From positions 5,394,001-5,458,000 of the forward strand of contig NZ_CP064686.1 of NCBI RefSeq assembly GCF_023100905.1: 64,000 nt of DNA. Direction: 5' to 3'. Shown one piece after another: positions 34,681-43,758 of the stretch. The stretch's first letter is position 1; each line of letters begins with the position of its first letter. A program made the position numbers and the translations under genes. This DNA comes from Bradyrhizobium sp. 4. Its GTDB lineage: Bacteria > Pseudomonadota > Alphaproteobacteria > Rhizobiales > Xanthobacteraceae. Below the pieces are notes generated by a model. The model saw only the letters and a program-made list of their open reading frames with translations, made no database searches and was not told the origin of the DNA.

Positions 34681-35880
34681 TCAGGCCACCTGAGCTTTGG
34701 TCATCGGCACCGCGTCGCGTCCCTTCAGGACGTCCATGGCCGCCAACACGCCGCCGCTCCGGTGCGGGATCTTTGCAAGATCGAGGCCCATCTCGACGCC
34801 GGCGAGCGTCCCCATCAGCATCAGGTCGTTGAAATGGCCGATATGGCCGATGCGGAACACCTTGCCCTTGACCTTGTTCAGGCCAGTGCCGAGCGACATG
34901 TCGAAGTTTTCCAGCACCACCTTGCGGAAGGCATCGGCGTCATGGCCATCAGGCACGCGCACGCCTGTCAGCGCCGGCGAATGCGCGGCAGGATCGGCGC
35001 ACTGCGTCTCCAGGCCCCAGACCTTGATCGCGGCGCGCGTCGCCGCGCTATGGCGCTTGTGGCGGGTCCAGACGTTCTCGAGCCCCTCCTCTTCCAGCAT
35101 CTTGATCGCCTCGCGCAGGCCGTAGAGCAAATTGGTGGCGGGCGTATAGGGGAAGGTGCCGAGCTTGTTGAAGGAGATGACCTCCTGCCAGTCCCAATAG
35201 GAGCGCATGCCGGGGTTGGCCTTGGCCACCGCGAGCGCTTTCTCCGAGACGGCGTTGAAGCCGAGGCCCGGTGGCAGCATCAGGCCCTTCTGCGAGCCGG
35301 CGACCGAGACGTCGATGCCCCAGGCATCGTGCTCGTACTCGATCGAGCCGAGGCCGGAGATGGTGTCGACCATCAGCAGCGCGGGATGCTTGACCCGGTC
35401 GAGCAGCTTGCGCACCTCCAGCGGCGGCGTCACGCAGCCGGTCGAGGTCTCGTTGTGGACGACGCAGACCGCTTTGATGGTGTGCTGCTTGTCGGCGGTA
35501 AGGCGCTTCTCGATCTCGGCGAGGTCGGCACCATGGCGCCAGTCACTCGGGATGAAATCGACGTCGAGCTTGAACTTGTCGGCGATGCCGCGCCACAGCA
35601 CGGCGAACTGGCCGGTCTCGCACATCAGGACCTTGTCACCGGGCGCGAGCACGTTGACCATCGCGGCTTCCCAGGCGCCGGTGCCGGACGAGGGGAAGAT
35701 GATCACGGGCTGCTTGGTGCGGAACACCCGCTGCATGCCGGCGAGGACGGCGAAACCGAGCTCGGCGAACTCCGGACCGCGATGATCCAGCGTCGGCATG
35801 TCCATCGCCCGCAGCACCCGGTCGGGCACGTTGGTCGGTCCTGGAATCTGGAGAAAATGCCTTCCAGTATGCACGGTCAT
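34681..35880 (-). CDS. Class V aminotransferase, serine-glyoxylate type
   Basis: A 399-residue PLP enzyme from ATG 35880 (GGAAGG upstream). Start region GRHFLQIPGPTNVPDRVL is typical of alanine/serine-glyoxylate aminotransferases. Substrate and cofactor marks: FPSSGTGAWEAAMVN, NETSTGCVTPP, VDTISGLGS, and the PLP lysine in VAGSQKGLMLPPGL. The enzyme should convert glyoxylate to glycine using serine or alanine. It is divergent from the FAD/Fe-S oxidoreductase, which may produce glyoxylate or another 2-oxoacid, so the two plausibly share a pathway. Confidence 0.88.
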   Translation of the reverse strand: MTVHTGRHFLQIPGPTNVPDRVLRAMDMPTLDHRGPEFAELGFAVLAGMQRVFRTKQPVIIFPSSGTGAWEAAMVNVLAPGDKVLMCETGQFAVLWRGIADKFKLDVDFIPSDWRHGADLAEIEKRLTADKQHTIKAVCVVHNETSTGCVTPPLEVRKLLDRVKHPALLMVDTISGLGSIEYEHDAWGIDVSVAGSQKGLMLPPGLGFNAVSEKALAVAKANPGMRSYWDWQEVISFNKLGTFPYTPATNLLYGLREAIKMLEEEGLENVWTRHKRHSAATRAAIKVWGLETQCADPAAHSPALTGVRVPDGHDADAFRKVVLENFDMSLGTGLNKVKGKVFRIGHIGHFNDLMLMGTLAGVEMGLDLAKIPHRSGGVLAAMDVLKGRDAVPMTKAQVA

Positions 35881-36111
35881 CGGCGTCCTTCCCGGTCTTT
35901 GAATCTGTCTTTTGCGTCTGTCTTGGCCTTGAGCCCAGCTTGACTTCCAGCCTTTTGGTCTCAAGGGGCTGCGCGAGCCGCTCGAGTATCACTATTCGCC
36001 GGGCTTGTCCCTCGCCGGGCGGGGTCCGTCAATGCACAAGAAGCAGGGCTCGCCTTGCCAAGGGCCGTGACCGGAGGCAAGACGGGGGCGGCGAACAGGC
36101 AAGAGCGGACC

Positions 36112-39100
36112 ATGGCGGCGGAAGTGCCCGGGAAATCACAGGAATCGGCCAAAAAGGACGGCCTCGCGGCACGTCTGGCCCGGGACGTGACCGGCGACGT
36201 CCTGTTCGACGCTTTCAGCCGCGGCCGCTACGCCACCGACGCTTCCTTCTACCAGATCATGCCCCATGGCGTGGTGGTGCCGCGCACCATGGACGAGGCC
36301 TTGCGGGCGCTGGCGATCGCGCGCGACGAGGGACTGAAGGTGACCCCGCGCGGCGGCGGCACCTCGCAATGCGGCCAGACCGTCAATGACGGTCTCGTGG
36401 TCGATCTCTCGAAGCACCTGAACCGGATCCTGTCGCTCGACGTCGAAGGACGCACCTGCGTGGTCGAGCCGGGCATCGTGCTCGACGACCTCAACCGCCA
36501 GCTGAAGAAACACGGCCTCTGGTTTCCGGTCGACGTCTCTACGGCCTCGCGCGCCACAATCGGCGGCATGGCCGGCAACAATTCCTGCGGCGGCCGTAGC
36601 CTGCGCTACGGCACCATGCGCGACAACACACTGTCGATGGAGGCCGCGCTTGCCGACGGCACGCTGAGCCGCTTCGGCGAGGTCTCGCGCGATCTCTCCG
36701 ATCTCGATGCGAACGACAGCGCCCGCGCCCTGTTCCGCGACATGCTCGATCTCGGCGCCCGCGAGGCCGGGGAGATCGCCGCACGCTTTCCAAAAGTGCA
36801 GCGCCGTGTCGGCGGCTACAATCTCGATGCGCTGGTGCCGCGCAATGCCCGCAACAACATGGCGCACCTTCTCGTCGGCTCCGAGGGGACCCTCGCCTTC
36901 ACCACCAAGGTCGAGCTGAAGCTGTGGCCCGTGATCCGCAACAAGGCGCTCGGCATCTGCCATTTCGGCAGTTTTTACGAGGCGATGGACGCGGCCCAGC
37001 ATCTGGTCAAGCTCAAGCCGATCGCGGTCGAGCTGGTCGACCGCACCATGCTCGCACTCGGCCGCGACATCGCGATGTTCCGACCCATCATCTCCACTGC
37101 GATCAAGGGTGATCCGGATGCGGTACTCGTGGTCGAGTTCGCCGAGGAGGATCAGGCGGACAACCTCGTGCGCTTGAAGCAGCTCGGCGAGCTGATGGGC
37201 GATCTCGGCTTCGGCTGGAACAACGACAAGCGCAAATGGGGGGGCGTGGTGGAAATCACCGAGCCCGCGCTGCAGAGCGGGATCGCCGATTTCCGCGCCG
37301 CCGGCCTCAACGTCATGATGTCGATGAAGCAGGAGGGCAAGCCGGTCTCCTTCGTCGAGGACTGCGCCGTGCCGTTGCCGCATCTCGCCGACTACACCGC
37401 ACGGCTGAGCGAGGTGTTCGCCAAGCACGGCACCAGCGGCACGATGTATGCTCACGCCTCCGAAGGCTGCCTGCATGTGCGGCCCGTGCTGAATTTGAAG
37501 CTGGACAAGGACGTCAAGGCGATGCGGGCCATCGCCGAGGAAGCCTTCGAACTGGTGCGCGAGTACAAGGGCTCGCATTCCGGCGAGCACGGCGATGGCC
37601 TGGTGCGCTCCGAATTCCACGAAACGATGTTCGGCGAGCGCCTGGTCGCCGACTTCAGGGAAGTGAAGCAGCGCTTTGATCCCGAGGGCGTGCTCAACCC
37701 CGGCAAGATCGTCGACGCACCGAAGATGGACGATCGTTCGCTATTCCGCTTCAAGCCTGAGTATCGCGTCGCTGAACTCAAGACAAAGCTCGACTGGTCG
37801 GCCTATCCCGGGGCCGGCGGCGGTTTTCAGGGCGCGGTCGAGATGTGCAACAACAACGGCGCCTGCCGCAAGCTCGAGGGCGGCGTGATGTGCCCGTCCT
37901 ACCGCGCGACGCGCAACGAGAAGGACGTGACGCGAGGCCGCGCCAACACGCTGCGCCTCGCGATCTCCGGCCAGCTTGGCGCGGGCGCGCTCTCCTCCGA
38001 CGAGATGATGGAGACGCTAAAGCTTTGCGTGTCCTGCAAGGCCTGCCGCCACGAATGCCCTGTCGGCGTCGACATGGCCAAGATGAAGATCGAGGTGCTC
38101 GCCGCGCGCGCGGCCTCGCATGGCCTGACCTTGCGCGACCGGCTGGTCGGCTACCTCCCGCGCTATGCCGGCCTCGCGTCGCGCTTCGCGCCGTTGGCGA
38201 ATTTGCGCAACCGCAGCCCGCTGTTGCGAAAGCTGTTCGAGCGCTTTGCCGGCATCAGCGCCCGCCGCGCGCTGCCCGCCTTCCGCAGCGACGTGTTCGT
38301 GCCGCCGGCCGAAGTGGTCGGGCCGGAGACCGGCCGCGAGGTCGTGCTGTTCGCCGATACCTTCAACCGCATCTATGAGCGCGAAAATCTCGACGCCGCG
38401 CTGCGCGTGCTTGAAGCCGGCGGCTACCGCGTGCATCTGCCGAAACCTGCAAGCGGCAGCCGTCCGCTGTGCTGCGGCCGCACCTTCCTGTCAGCGGGCC
38501 TTGTCGACGAAGCCAGGTCAGAGCTCGATCGTCTCGTCGCCGCCTTCGCGCCCTTCGCCACGCGCGGCGTGCCGATCGTCGGTCTCGAGCCAAGCTGCCT
38601 TTTGACCTTGCGCGACGAGCTCGCCTCGCTGCGCAAGGACGATGAGGCCAAGGCCGTCGGCGCCCACGCGTTGACCTTCGAGGAATTCCTGGTGCGGGAG
38701 GCCGAGGCCGGCCGACTGCAACTGCCGCTCGGCAGCGTTGCCGACAAAGCCGTGGTGCACGGCCATTGCCATCAAAAATCCTTCGGTGCGTTCAAGCCGG
38801 TCGAGCAGGTGCTGCGCCTCATCCCTCGCCTTGAGGTCGAGACCATCGAGTCGAGCTGCTGCGGCATGGCCGGCGCCTTCGGCTACGGCGCGGATACCTA
38901 CGATGCCTCGATCGAGATGGCCGAGCTCTCGCTGCTACCCGCCGTGCGGCGCGCGGACCAGAATACTCTCATCGTTGCCGACGGCACCTCCTGCCGGCAC
39001 CAGATCCACGACGGCGCGGAGCGCCAGGCGCTTCACGTCGCACGCGTGCTGGCGATGAGCCTGGATCGTGCCGAGACCCAATCCACAACCCCTCCCGTTG

Positions 39101-39123
39101 AAAAGGAAACCAGCCATGGCTGA
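36112..39123 (+). CDS. Fused FAD-linked oxidase / Fe-S oxidoreductase (GlcD-GlcF-like)
   Basis: A 1003-residue two-part flavoprotein. Residues about 40-270 form the FAD_binding_4 domain (VTPRGGGTSQCGQTVN, GGMAGNNSCGGRSLRYG). Residues about 300-540 form the FAD-oxidase C domain (HSGEHGDGLVRSEFHE). Then two Cys motifs for 4Fe-4S clusters (CNNNGACRKLEGGVMCP and CVSCKACRHECPVGVD), and two CCG domains (SRPLCCGRTFLSAG and SSCCGMAGAFGYG). It resembles D-lactate/glycolate dehydrogenases of the GlcD-plus-GlcF type in one chain. It oxidises a 2-hydroxyacid and passes electrons to the chain. Its 3' end overlaps the GlcG-like gene by 8 bases. Confidence 0.9.
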   Translation: MAAEVPGKSQESAKKDGLAARLARDVTGDVLFDAFSRGRYATDASFYQIMPHGVVVPRTMDEALRALAIARDEGLKVTPRGGGTSQCGQTVNDGLVVDLSKHLNRILSLDVEGRTCVVEPGIVLDDLNRQLKKHGLWFPVDVSTASRATIGGMAGNNSCGGRSLRYGTMRDNTLSMEAALADGTLSRFGEVSRDLSDLDANDSARALFRDMLDLGAREAGEIAARFPKVQRRVGGYNLDALVPRNARNNMAHLLVGSEGTLAFTTKVELKLWPVIRNKALGICHFGSFYEAMDAAQHLVKLKPIAVELVDRTMLALGRDIAMFRPIISTAIKGDPDAVLVVEFAEEDQADNLVRLKQLGELMGDLGFGWNNDKRKWGGVVEITEPALQSGIADFRAAGLNVMMSMKQEGKPVSFVEDCAVPLPHLADYTARLSEVFAKHGTSGTMYAHASEGCLHVRPVLNLKLDKDVKAMRAIAEEAFELVREYKGSHSGEHGDGLVRSEFHETMFGERLVADFREVKQRFDPEGVLNPGKIVDAPKMDDRSLFRFKPEYRVAELKTKLDWSAYPGAGGGFQGAVEMCNNNGACRKLEGGVMCPSYRATRNEKDVTRGRANTLRLAISGQLGAGALSSDEMMETLKLCVSCKACRHECPVGVDMAKMKIEVLAARAASHGLTLRDRLVGYLPRYAGLASRFAPLANLRNRSPLLRKLFERFAGISARRALPAFRSDVFVPPAEVVGPETGREVVLFADTFNRIYERENLDAALRVLEAGGYRVHLPKPASGSRPLCCGRTFLSAGLVDEARSELDRLVAAFAPFATRGVPIVGLEPSCLLTLRDELASLRKDDEAKAVGAHALTFEEFLVREAEAGRLQLPLGSVADKAVVHGHCHQKSFGAFKPVEQVLRLIPRLEVETIESSCCGMAGAFGYGADTYDASIEMAELSLLPAVRRADQNTLIVADGTSCRHQIHDGAERQALHVARVLAMSLDRAETQSTTPPVEKETSHG

Positions 39124-39544
39124 CCTCACCCTCGACACCGCCCGCAAGATCCTCGACGCCGCCTTCGCGAAATCCACCGAGCTGAAGCTGAAGCCGCTGG
39201 TCGTCACCGTCCTCGACGCCCGCGGCGTGCTCAAGATCGCCGCGGCGCAGGACGGCACCAGCCTCATGCGCGCCGAGATCGCGCACGGCAAGGCCTATGG
39301 CGCGCTCGCATTGGGCATGGGCTCACGCGCCCTGTTTCAGCGCGCGCAGGAGCAGGCCTATTTCATCGATGCCGTGAACACCATCGCCAAGGGCGCGCTG
39401 GTGCCGGTCCCCGGCGGCGTGCTGATCCAGGACGGCACCACCCTGTTAGGGGCAGTCGGCGTCTCCGGCGACACCTCCGACAATGACGAGGCCTGCGCGG
39501 TTGCCGGCATCCAGGCGGCAGGACTGAAGGCCAACGCGGGCTAG
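39116..39544 (+). CDS. GlcG/HbpS-type heme-binding family protein
   Basis: A 142-residue protein of the GlcG/HbpS fold. It begins MADLTLDTARKILDAAF, has VVTVLDARGVLKIAAAQDGT and RAEIAHGKAYGALALGMGSR, and ends with the Gly-rich GALVPVPGGVLIQDG and AVGVSGDTSDNDEACA segments characteristic of the family. AAAGG-type binding site and an 8-base overlap with the oxidoreductase gene make coupled translation likely. GlcG lies beside glycolate oxidase genes in other bacteria, which supports a role in 2-hydroxyacid oxidation; its biochemical job is not settled. Confidence 0.88.
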   Translation: MADLTLDTARKILDAAFAKSTELKLKPLVVTVLDARGVLKIAAAQDGTSLMRAEIAHGKAYGALALGMGSRALFQRAQEQAYFIDAVNTIAKGALVPVPGGVLIQDGTTLLGAVGVSGDTSDNDEACAVAGIQAAGLKANAG

Positions 39545-39703
39545 CCGCATTGCCGTCTCCCTTCGAGAGTTGAAAAAAAACGCGCTGGTAACTTCGCAGC
39601 CTCATGCTGAAATGCGGGCCCAGGGACTACAGCACGTGCGGGAGAGGACGACCTAGTTCTGCGGCCTTGGACCCTGCATCCAGCAAGCCGATATTCAGTC
39701 AAC

Positions 39704-40342
39704 TCAGCCAGCGGTCAAACTGAGGGTCACTGGCCTTGCCCGAGCGGCGCTGGTTTTTCTGATCCGCATGGCTGCGTGTTCGGCCAAATCCGCGAGAAAT
39801 ACCCGCCCCGCCGGCCGCTCCAGGACGAATGCCTGCAGAAGTGCGCAAAGATCGAGATCGATCGCCTCGGTGATCATCGCCGCCATCACCTTGGAGTGTC
39901 GGGAAGAGGACTGGTCCGTCCGCGTGCTACTCTCCTTACTGGGGCGTATCGCTTCCTTTACCCATTCGACGGTGACCCGCTCGCCGCGCTGCAGGCGGGC
40001 GATTACAGTATCCACCACATCGGGGCCGACTGCCGCAGCACCAAGATCCTGCGCGGCAGTGAGCGGCAACGCGTAAATAATGGCGCCGTGCTGCGCGAAT
40101 AGAAGCGCCGCGTTCATGTAGCGCTGCGCAGTACGCGGCTTGTAGCCAAATTCCAGGTCGCACCACTCGCCGAAGTCCCCATGTTTCAGATGGGTTTTCG
40201 CGGTCCGCAATGCTTGACCGATCCCAACCCCGCCGCGCGTCAGGTTCTTTTCGCCGTGGAGGATTTCCGCGGTGAGCCGCTTCAGATCATCCCTGACGTC
40301 CGGGGGAAGTCGGCCGTAATCGAAGCCGTCGCCATTCGGCAT
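39704..40342 (-). CDS. DUF3102-like protein
   Basis: A 212-residue protein from ATG 40342; an in-frame TTG upstream is less likely. The N-terminal half, with LKRLTAEILHGEKNLTRGG, then FGEWCDLEFGYKPRTAQRYM, fits the DUF3102 family, common on plasmids and integrated elements and thought to bind DNA or be involved in element control. The C-terminal half is variable and ends in an Arg-rich tail. Read away from the rest of the element. A 17-base palindrome sits 44 bases above its start. Confidence 0.7.
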   Translation of the reverse strand: MPNGDGFDYGRLPPDVRDDLKRLTAEILHGEKNLTRGGVGIGQALRTAKTHLKHGDFGEWCDLEFGYKPRTAQRYMNAALLFAQHGAIIYALPLTAAQDLGAAAVGPDVVDTVIARLQRGERVTVEWVKEAIRPSKESSTRTDQSSSRHSKVMAAMITEAIDLDLCALLQAFVLERPAGRVFLADLAEHAAMRIRKTSAARARPVTLSLTAG

Positions 40343-40385
40343 GGTTGCATACCCGTTACGCGTGTCCAAACTTTAACGCTCCATA

Positions 40386-40402
40386 CCAATAGCTATTATT
40401 GG
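40386..40402. promoter_or_regulatory. Palindrome upstream of the DUF3102 gene
   Basis: CCAATA-GCTAT-TATTGG, arms of six bases, within a notably AT-rich stretch 44 bases above the DUF3102 ATG. Its core AATAGCTATT is itself a perfect palindrome. Position and composition fit an operator or a promoter element. The binding protein is unknown. Confidence 0.4.
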
Positions 40403-40929
40403 AAAAATGTCAATGTTTCCAGAATGATGGCAACTTGGCACACTGCCGCGATCGACCAAATGCGAAAAGCTTTTCGCTTTTGCCCCCTCCGTGATGCGCT
40501 CATCCGGACATGCCGACTGGCGTCGGCGGAGCTGGAGCCCGTTGCGAAAAACCGTTGCTCGAACGTCCGAAATGGCGGCGGTCCGCCAGAGCCAGCGCCT
40601 CTCCTCGGTTTGCGGCGAAGTTCAAACCGTCTCGCGTCTCTCCAGGGCGGTCGTCGCTCGAAAGCAGAGTAACGCTTCGGCACGTCCTTTGCGGGCATCA
40701 CGAAGCTTCCGAGCAACACCCGAAATCTTGCGCCAATGGCAGCAGTAGCCCGATTGAGCTTTTCACGTTGCCGGCTTTCTCTACCATGCCGGTCCTGGCC
40801 GTCCTTTGGCCGATCATGCTATGTTCGAACCACCAGTCGGATAAGCCTGTCATCGGGACGCAACGACGCATTGAATTGCGTCGCCATCTTCCTGGATAAG
40901 AACCACCACCGTCGTTCACGACCGAAACT
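40403..40929. other. Region without a supported gene inside the element
   Basis: About 530 bases. The open frames have Arg/Ser-rich translations. The frame of the ParB-like fragment can be followed upstream as FTTET to a stop near 40900, so the missing 5' part of that gene once lay here. No RNA gene or repeat recognised. Confidence 0.4.
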
Positions 40930-41277
40930 GTGAAACGAACCGGCAAGTCGGAGCGGACGGTACAGCGCCTGGTTCTCCGCGCTGCCAGGAACGCTAGCCC
41001 CAATCTCAAGCGCGTTGCGGGAACGGCTCTCGACCGTGCGGCGGAGTTCGATGCGCTTCCGCTCCTGCCGGTCGCAGATCAGGAACGGCTGATTGAGCAG
41101 GCGAGGGCGAGCGCCATGGTCTCGGCGGTGGAGTTCCGGAAGGAGACGAGCGAGCAGAATGCTCCTTCGGCGTCTGCTGTTGGCGGATTTGCCGACGATG
41201 ACCCGCCGGGCCTGACGGCCTTGAAGGCGGCGGGGCGCGAAGCATCGAGCGGCGCGTGGGCGGCGTTTGTGGCTTAG
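40930..41277 (+). pseudogene. ParB-like partition protein, C-terminal fragment
   Basis: About 115 codons from a GTG. It reads KRTGKSERTVQRLVLRA, then RVAGTALDRAAEFDALPLLP. This matches the part after the ParB nuclease domain in ParB-like proteins of mobile elements, where a KKTGKSER-VQR helix-turn-helix is followed by a GT-LD-G-ELDALAKLP stretch. The N-terminal ParB domain (about 120 residues) is missing and a stop in frame blocks extension upstream. No ribosome binding site is seen. A truncated remnant. Confidence 0.6.
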
Positions 41278-41636
41278 GAATATCACCTGTCCATAGCCCG
41301 CCGAGTAAGTATGATTTGCGGAGGCATTTCGCCTGAACCGAAGAGAGTTGTTGCGTCTGACTGTCAGCTGCGTTAATCTACGATACAGTGAGAGAGTTCT
41401 TCTGCTCGGGATTCATATGCTTGCAAGGTCGCATCTCGGATGAGCGCCCGGCTGGGAAAAAGCCAGCCAGATCGAAAACTCCCCCTTCACTCTCTCAATG
41501 ATGGCAATTCGGCCGGTCTCGTCGGGCATTCGTTACCCCCGTCGGCCCTCGCCTGGCTAAAGTCCCTCCGAGCGCTTGCATCGCCTGACAACGGGCACGA
41601 ATACCCCCGGCAGCAGAACGTCTGGTCGAGGCCCGC
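41278..41636. other. Gene-free stretch above mobC; candidate oriT region
   Basis: No supported gene. Two inverted repeats stand out: GGCTGG-GAAAAAG-CCAGCC at 41451-41469, and TGAGAGAGT at 41389-41397 against ACTCTCTCA at 41490-41498, so the first is nested inside the second. Nested inverted repeats right above a mobC/relaxase pair are where an origin of transfer is normally found. No known nic-site sequence was recognised. Confidence 0.4.
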
Positions 41637-41978
41637 ATGACGCGAAAAACTCGCCGGGGCAATCCAGCACTTTCGATACGCCTGACCCAAGAGGAGAGAG
41701 ATCACCTTCGGGAGAAGTCATCCCTTCTTGGGACCACCGAAAGCGGTTACCTTCACGCGCTGCTACAAGCCGACATGGGCAAGAGGCAGCGCCGTCCAGG
41801 CCGACAGCATGTCGTTCTGCGCGAGGGATTGGCCAGGATCCACGCGGCATTGATTGTCCTTGGAAACCAATCCGTTTCAGAGCAATCAGATATCGGTGCG
41901 ACGAGGCTCGTCGAACGCGGGCTCGCCGACGTCGTTGCCGCCCTCTTGCGGCTGGAAGATACGGTCCGCGGCGAATGA
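41637..41978 (+). CDS. MobC-like relaxosome accessory protein
   Basis: A 113-residue protein beginning MTRKTRRGNPALSIRLTQEE, then RDHLREKSSLLGTTESGYLH: a ribbon-helix-helix-like N-terminus (PALSIRLTQEERDHLREKS) as in MobC/plasmid mobilisation accessory proteins. The rest is helical (LARIHAALIVLGNQ, VERGLADVVAALLRLED). It overlaps the relaxase start by 4 bases (ATGA), the standard mobC-mobA arrangement. It should bind oriT and help the relaxase. Confidence 0.7.
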   Translation: MTRKTRRGNPALSIRLTQEERDHLREKSSLLGTTESGYLHALLQADMGKRQRRPGRQHVVLREGLARIHAALIVLGNQSVSEQSDIGATRLVERGLADVVAALLRLEDTVRGE

Positions 41979-43276
41979 TCGTAAAGGCCTTCAAATACAG
42001 GAGCGGCCAGAAGGGCGCGCAACGCCTGAACCACCATTTGTGGAAGGAGGATGGTCAGCACGTCGAGCTGTCTGAAACCAGAAATCTGCATGTGCCGGAC
42101 AGCGCCGCAGGACTTCGGGTGATGCAATGCCTGAAGGGAGGCACGAGGGCGGAGATCGCGTTCTGGCACATCATCATATCCCCAACCACGACCTTGGACG
42201 CGACGGATCGCTCCCGTGTCGTGGACATGGTCATCGGTGAATTGCGGGCGGAGGCTCACCCGCTGATGATCTGGTCGCATGCTGACAAGCCTCGTGCGCG
42301 TCCAGGGGGAGGAGCGACCCATCTCCACCTCGTGCTCGGCCACATCTCGCCCACACTGCGCGCGCTCGACATGCGCAATCATGTTCAGCGACTTCAGAAG
42401 GTCATGGCCATTGCGACCTACGAAATCGAAGGGACGATCGCGCGCAGCTCGTTTCATCGTGGCATCGCCGCACGACTGGTCAGGGAAGGAAGGGCCGATG
42501 TCGCCGCTTGGCTCACCGACATGGCGGCTTCTGCCCCTCGGTCGCGGCCGCCTCGGATGACGGATGCGATGCGCCGGGCAGCAGCGGCTGCGGGGTTCAA
42601 GCTGCCCGCCTTTCAGGCCGAGCTCGAACGTCTTTGGGTTACCGGCGCATCGGAACGGAGATTCATCGCGTTCTTGTCCAGCGCCGGCATTACGGTCAGG
42701 AAGGGCGATCGGTCGCCGCACGCACTTCTGCTCTATCGTGAAGACCAACTGGTCGGGGTCATGCACCACATCCTCAAGCGCGGATCCGTTCCCGTCTACC
42801 GAGAAGCCGTACTGAGATTTCCGGGTCTCTGCGATGGGCCTTGGTCCTCCATTGACACCCCGACGGCACCTTCGAGGGAGGTCTACGCCCTTCGGCTGGA
42901 GATAACGGACGGGCTCGAGGCGCCGCTGAGACGCATCAGGAGGAAAGTGCTCGATCTGACCTACACCCAGGCGACCTCATCCGGCCGGGCGTTCGCGACC
43001 GAACCGGACCGACTTGCGGGCCGGCTCGATAAGCTGTCGCGCGCCGCCGCGATCCTCGAAACATCGATCGATCTGTTGTGGACGGACGAGCGCTGGGTTG
43101 TGAGGCCGGTCGAGGCACTGCTCGACCACGCCAAGCGCCTCCTGGGCGGCGGCACGCCCGTGACATCCGCCCAGCCGGATAATCGGGACGACGCAGAAGC
43201 GTCGCCTAACATTGAGGTGGCGGCCGTCGCGCAGGTCGAGGACGAGACATTAATGGGGCCCCTGTCGGGACCTTGA
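41975..43276 (+). CDS. Relaxase/mobilisation nuclease (MobA/VirD2-like)
   Basis: A 433-residue protein starting MIVKAFKYRSG at an ATG that overlaps the MobC stop. The relaxase fold is shown by the metal-binding THLHLVLGHIS segment (His116 and His118, with His102 upstream in MIWSHADKP) and a FWHIIISP strand before it. The catalytic Tyr is uncertain; Tyr8 is the best candidate near the N-terminus. The C-terminal half carries no recognised helicase or primase domain. It would nick oriT and lead strand transfer. No coupling protein or type IV channel is nearby, so the element would need help in trans. Confidence 0.75.
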   Translation: MIVKAFKYRSGQKGAQRLNHHLWKEDGQHVELSETRNLHVPDSAAGLRVMQCLKGGTRAEIAFWHIIISPTTTLDATDRSRVVDMVIGELRAEAHPLMIWSHADKPRARPGGGATHLHLVLGHISPTLRALDMRNHVQRLQKVMAIATYEIEGTIARSSFHRGIAARLVREGRADVAAWLTDMAASAPRSRPPRMTDAMRRAAAAAGFKLPAFQAELERLWVTGASERRFIAFLSSAGITVRKGDRSPHALLLYREDQLVGVMHHILKRGSVPVYREAVLRFPGLCDGPWSSIDTPTAPSREVYALRLEITDGLEAPLRRIRRKVLDLTYTQATSSGRAFATEPDRLAGRLDKLSRAAAILETSIDLLWTDERWVVRPVEALLDHAKRLLGGGTPVTSAQPDNRDDAEASPNIEVAAVAQVEDETLMGPLSGP

Positions 43277-43758
43277 CGGCGAAATCAGGCGTCGCAGGCG
43301 ATTGCAAAAGAGATCAGGACGCCGCTTCAAAGCGGATGACAACCACCCGTCAGCCCGAACAACCCGCACGATTCTGTGAATCCGCAGCCGTCGGAGAACA
43401 CCATCATGACGAGGTCCCGACTGCTCGGGTGTCGTACACCCCATCTCTGGTTCATGGAGGAAGAACGGCCGCCCCGGCGGCGAGCGGGATGCCGTGATCG
43501 ATCAGGATCGTGCGGCCGGCAGTCGAGCCTATCGTCGTCTCCCCGCGGCGCAGATTCGGCGGAGGCCCATGACACCGGCGAGCCCTCGTTCGTTAAGGCG
43601 AAGTAACCATCTTACGGGCGGAGCGGGGGCGACCCTTGCAATTCGGAAAAACCACCCCATACTGATCAGGCCGCTCGCAATTCCTGCGGAGGCGGTCGCT
43701 GCCGGCGCTTGCAACACCGACAACGACCTGACCACAACCGACCGAATAGGAGTCGATC
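43277..43758. other. Gene-poor gap after the relaxase gene
   Basis: About 480 bases. Short frames exist, one from an ATG near 43406 giving a basic, low-complexity peptide, but none has recognisable features or a good ribosome binding site. No repeat or RNA gene seen. Confidence 0.35.

Noticed and set aside
36136..37620. A minus-strand frame of about 490 codons opposite the FAD/Fe-S gene
   Set aside because: His/Ala/Gln-rich translation and no start signal; the plus-strand protein is unmistakable.
39545..39703. A possible attachment site at the left edge of the mobile element
   Set aside because: Only an 8-base match (GACTACAG) was found near the right edge, which is expected by chance; no tRNA or integrase is present.
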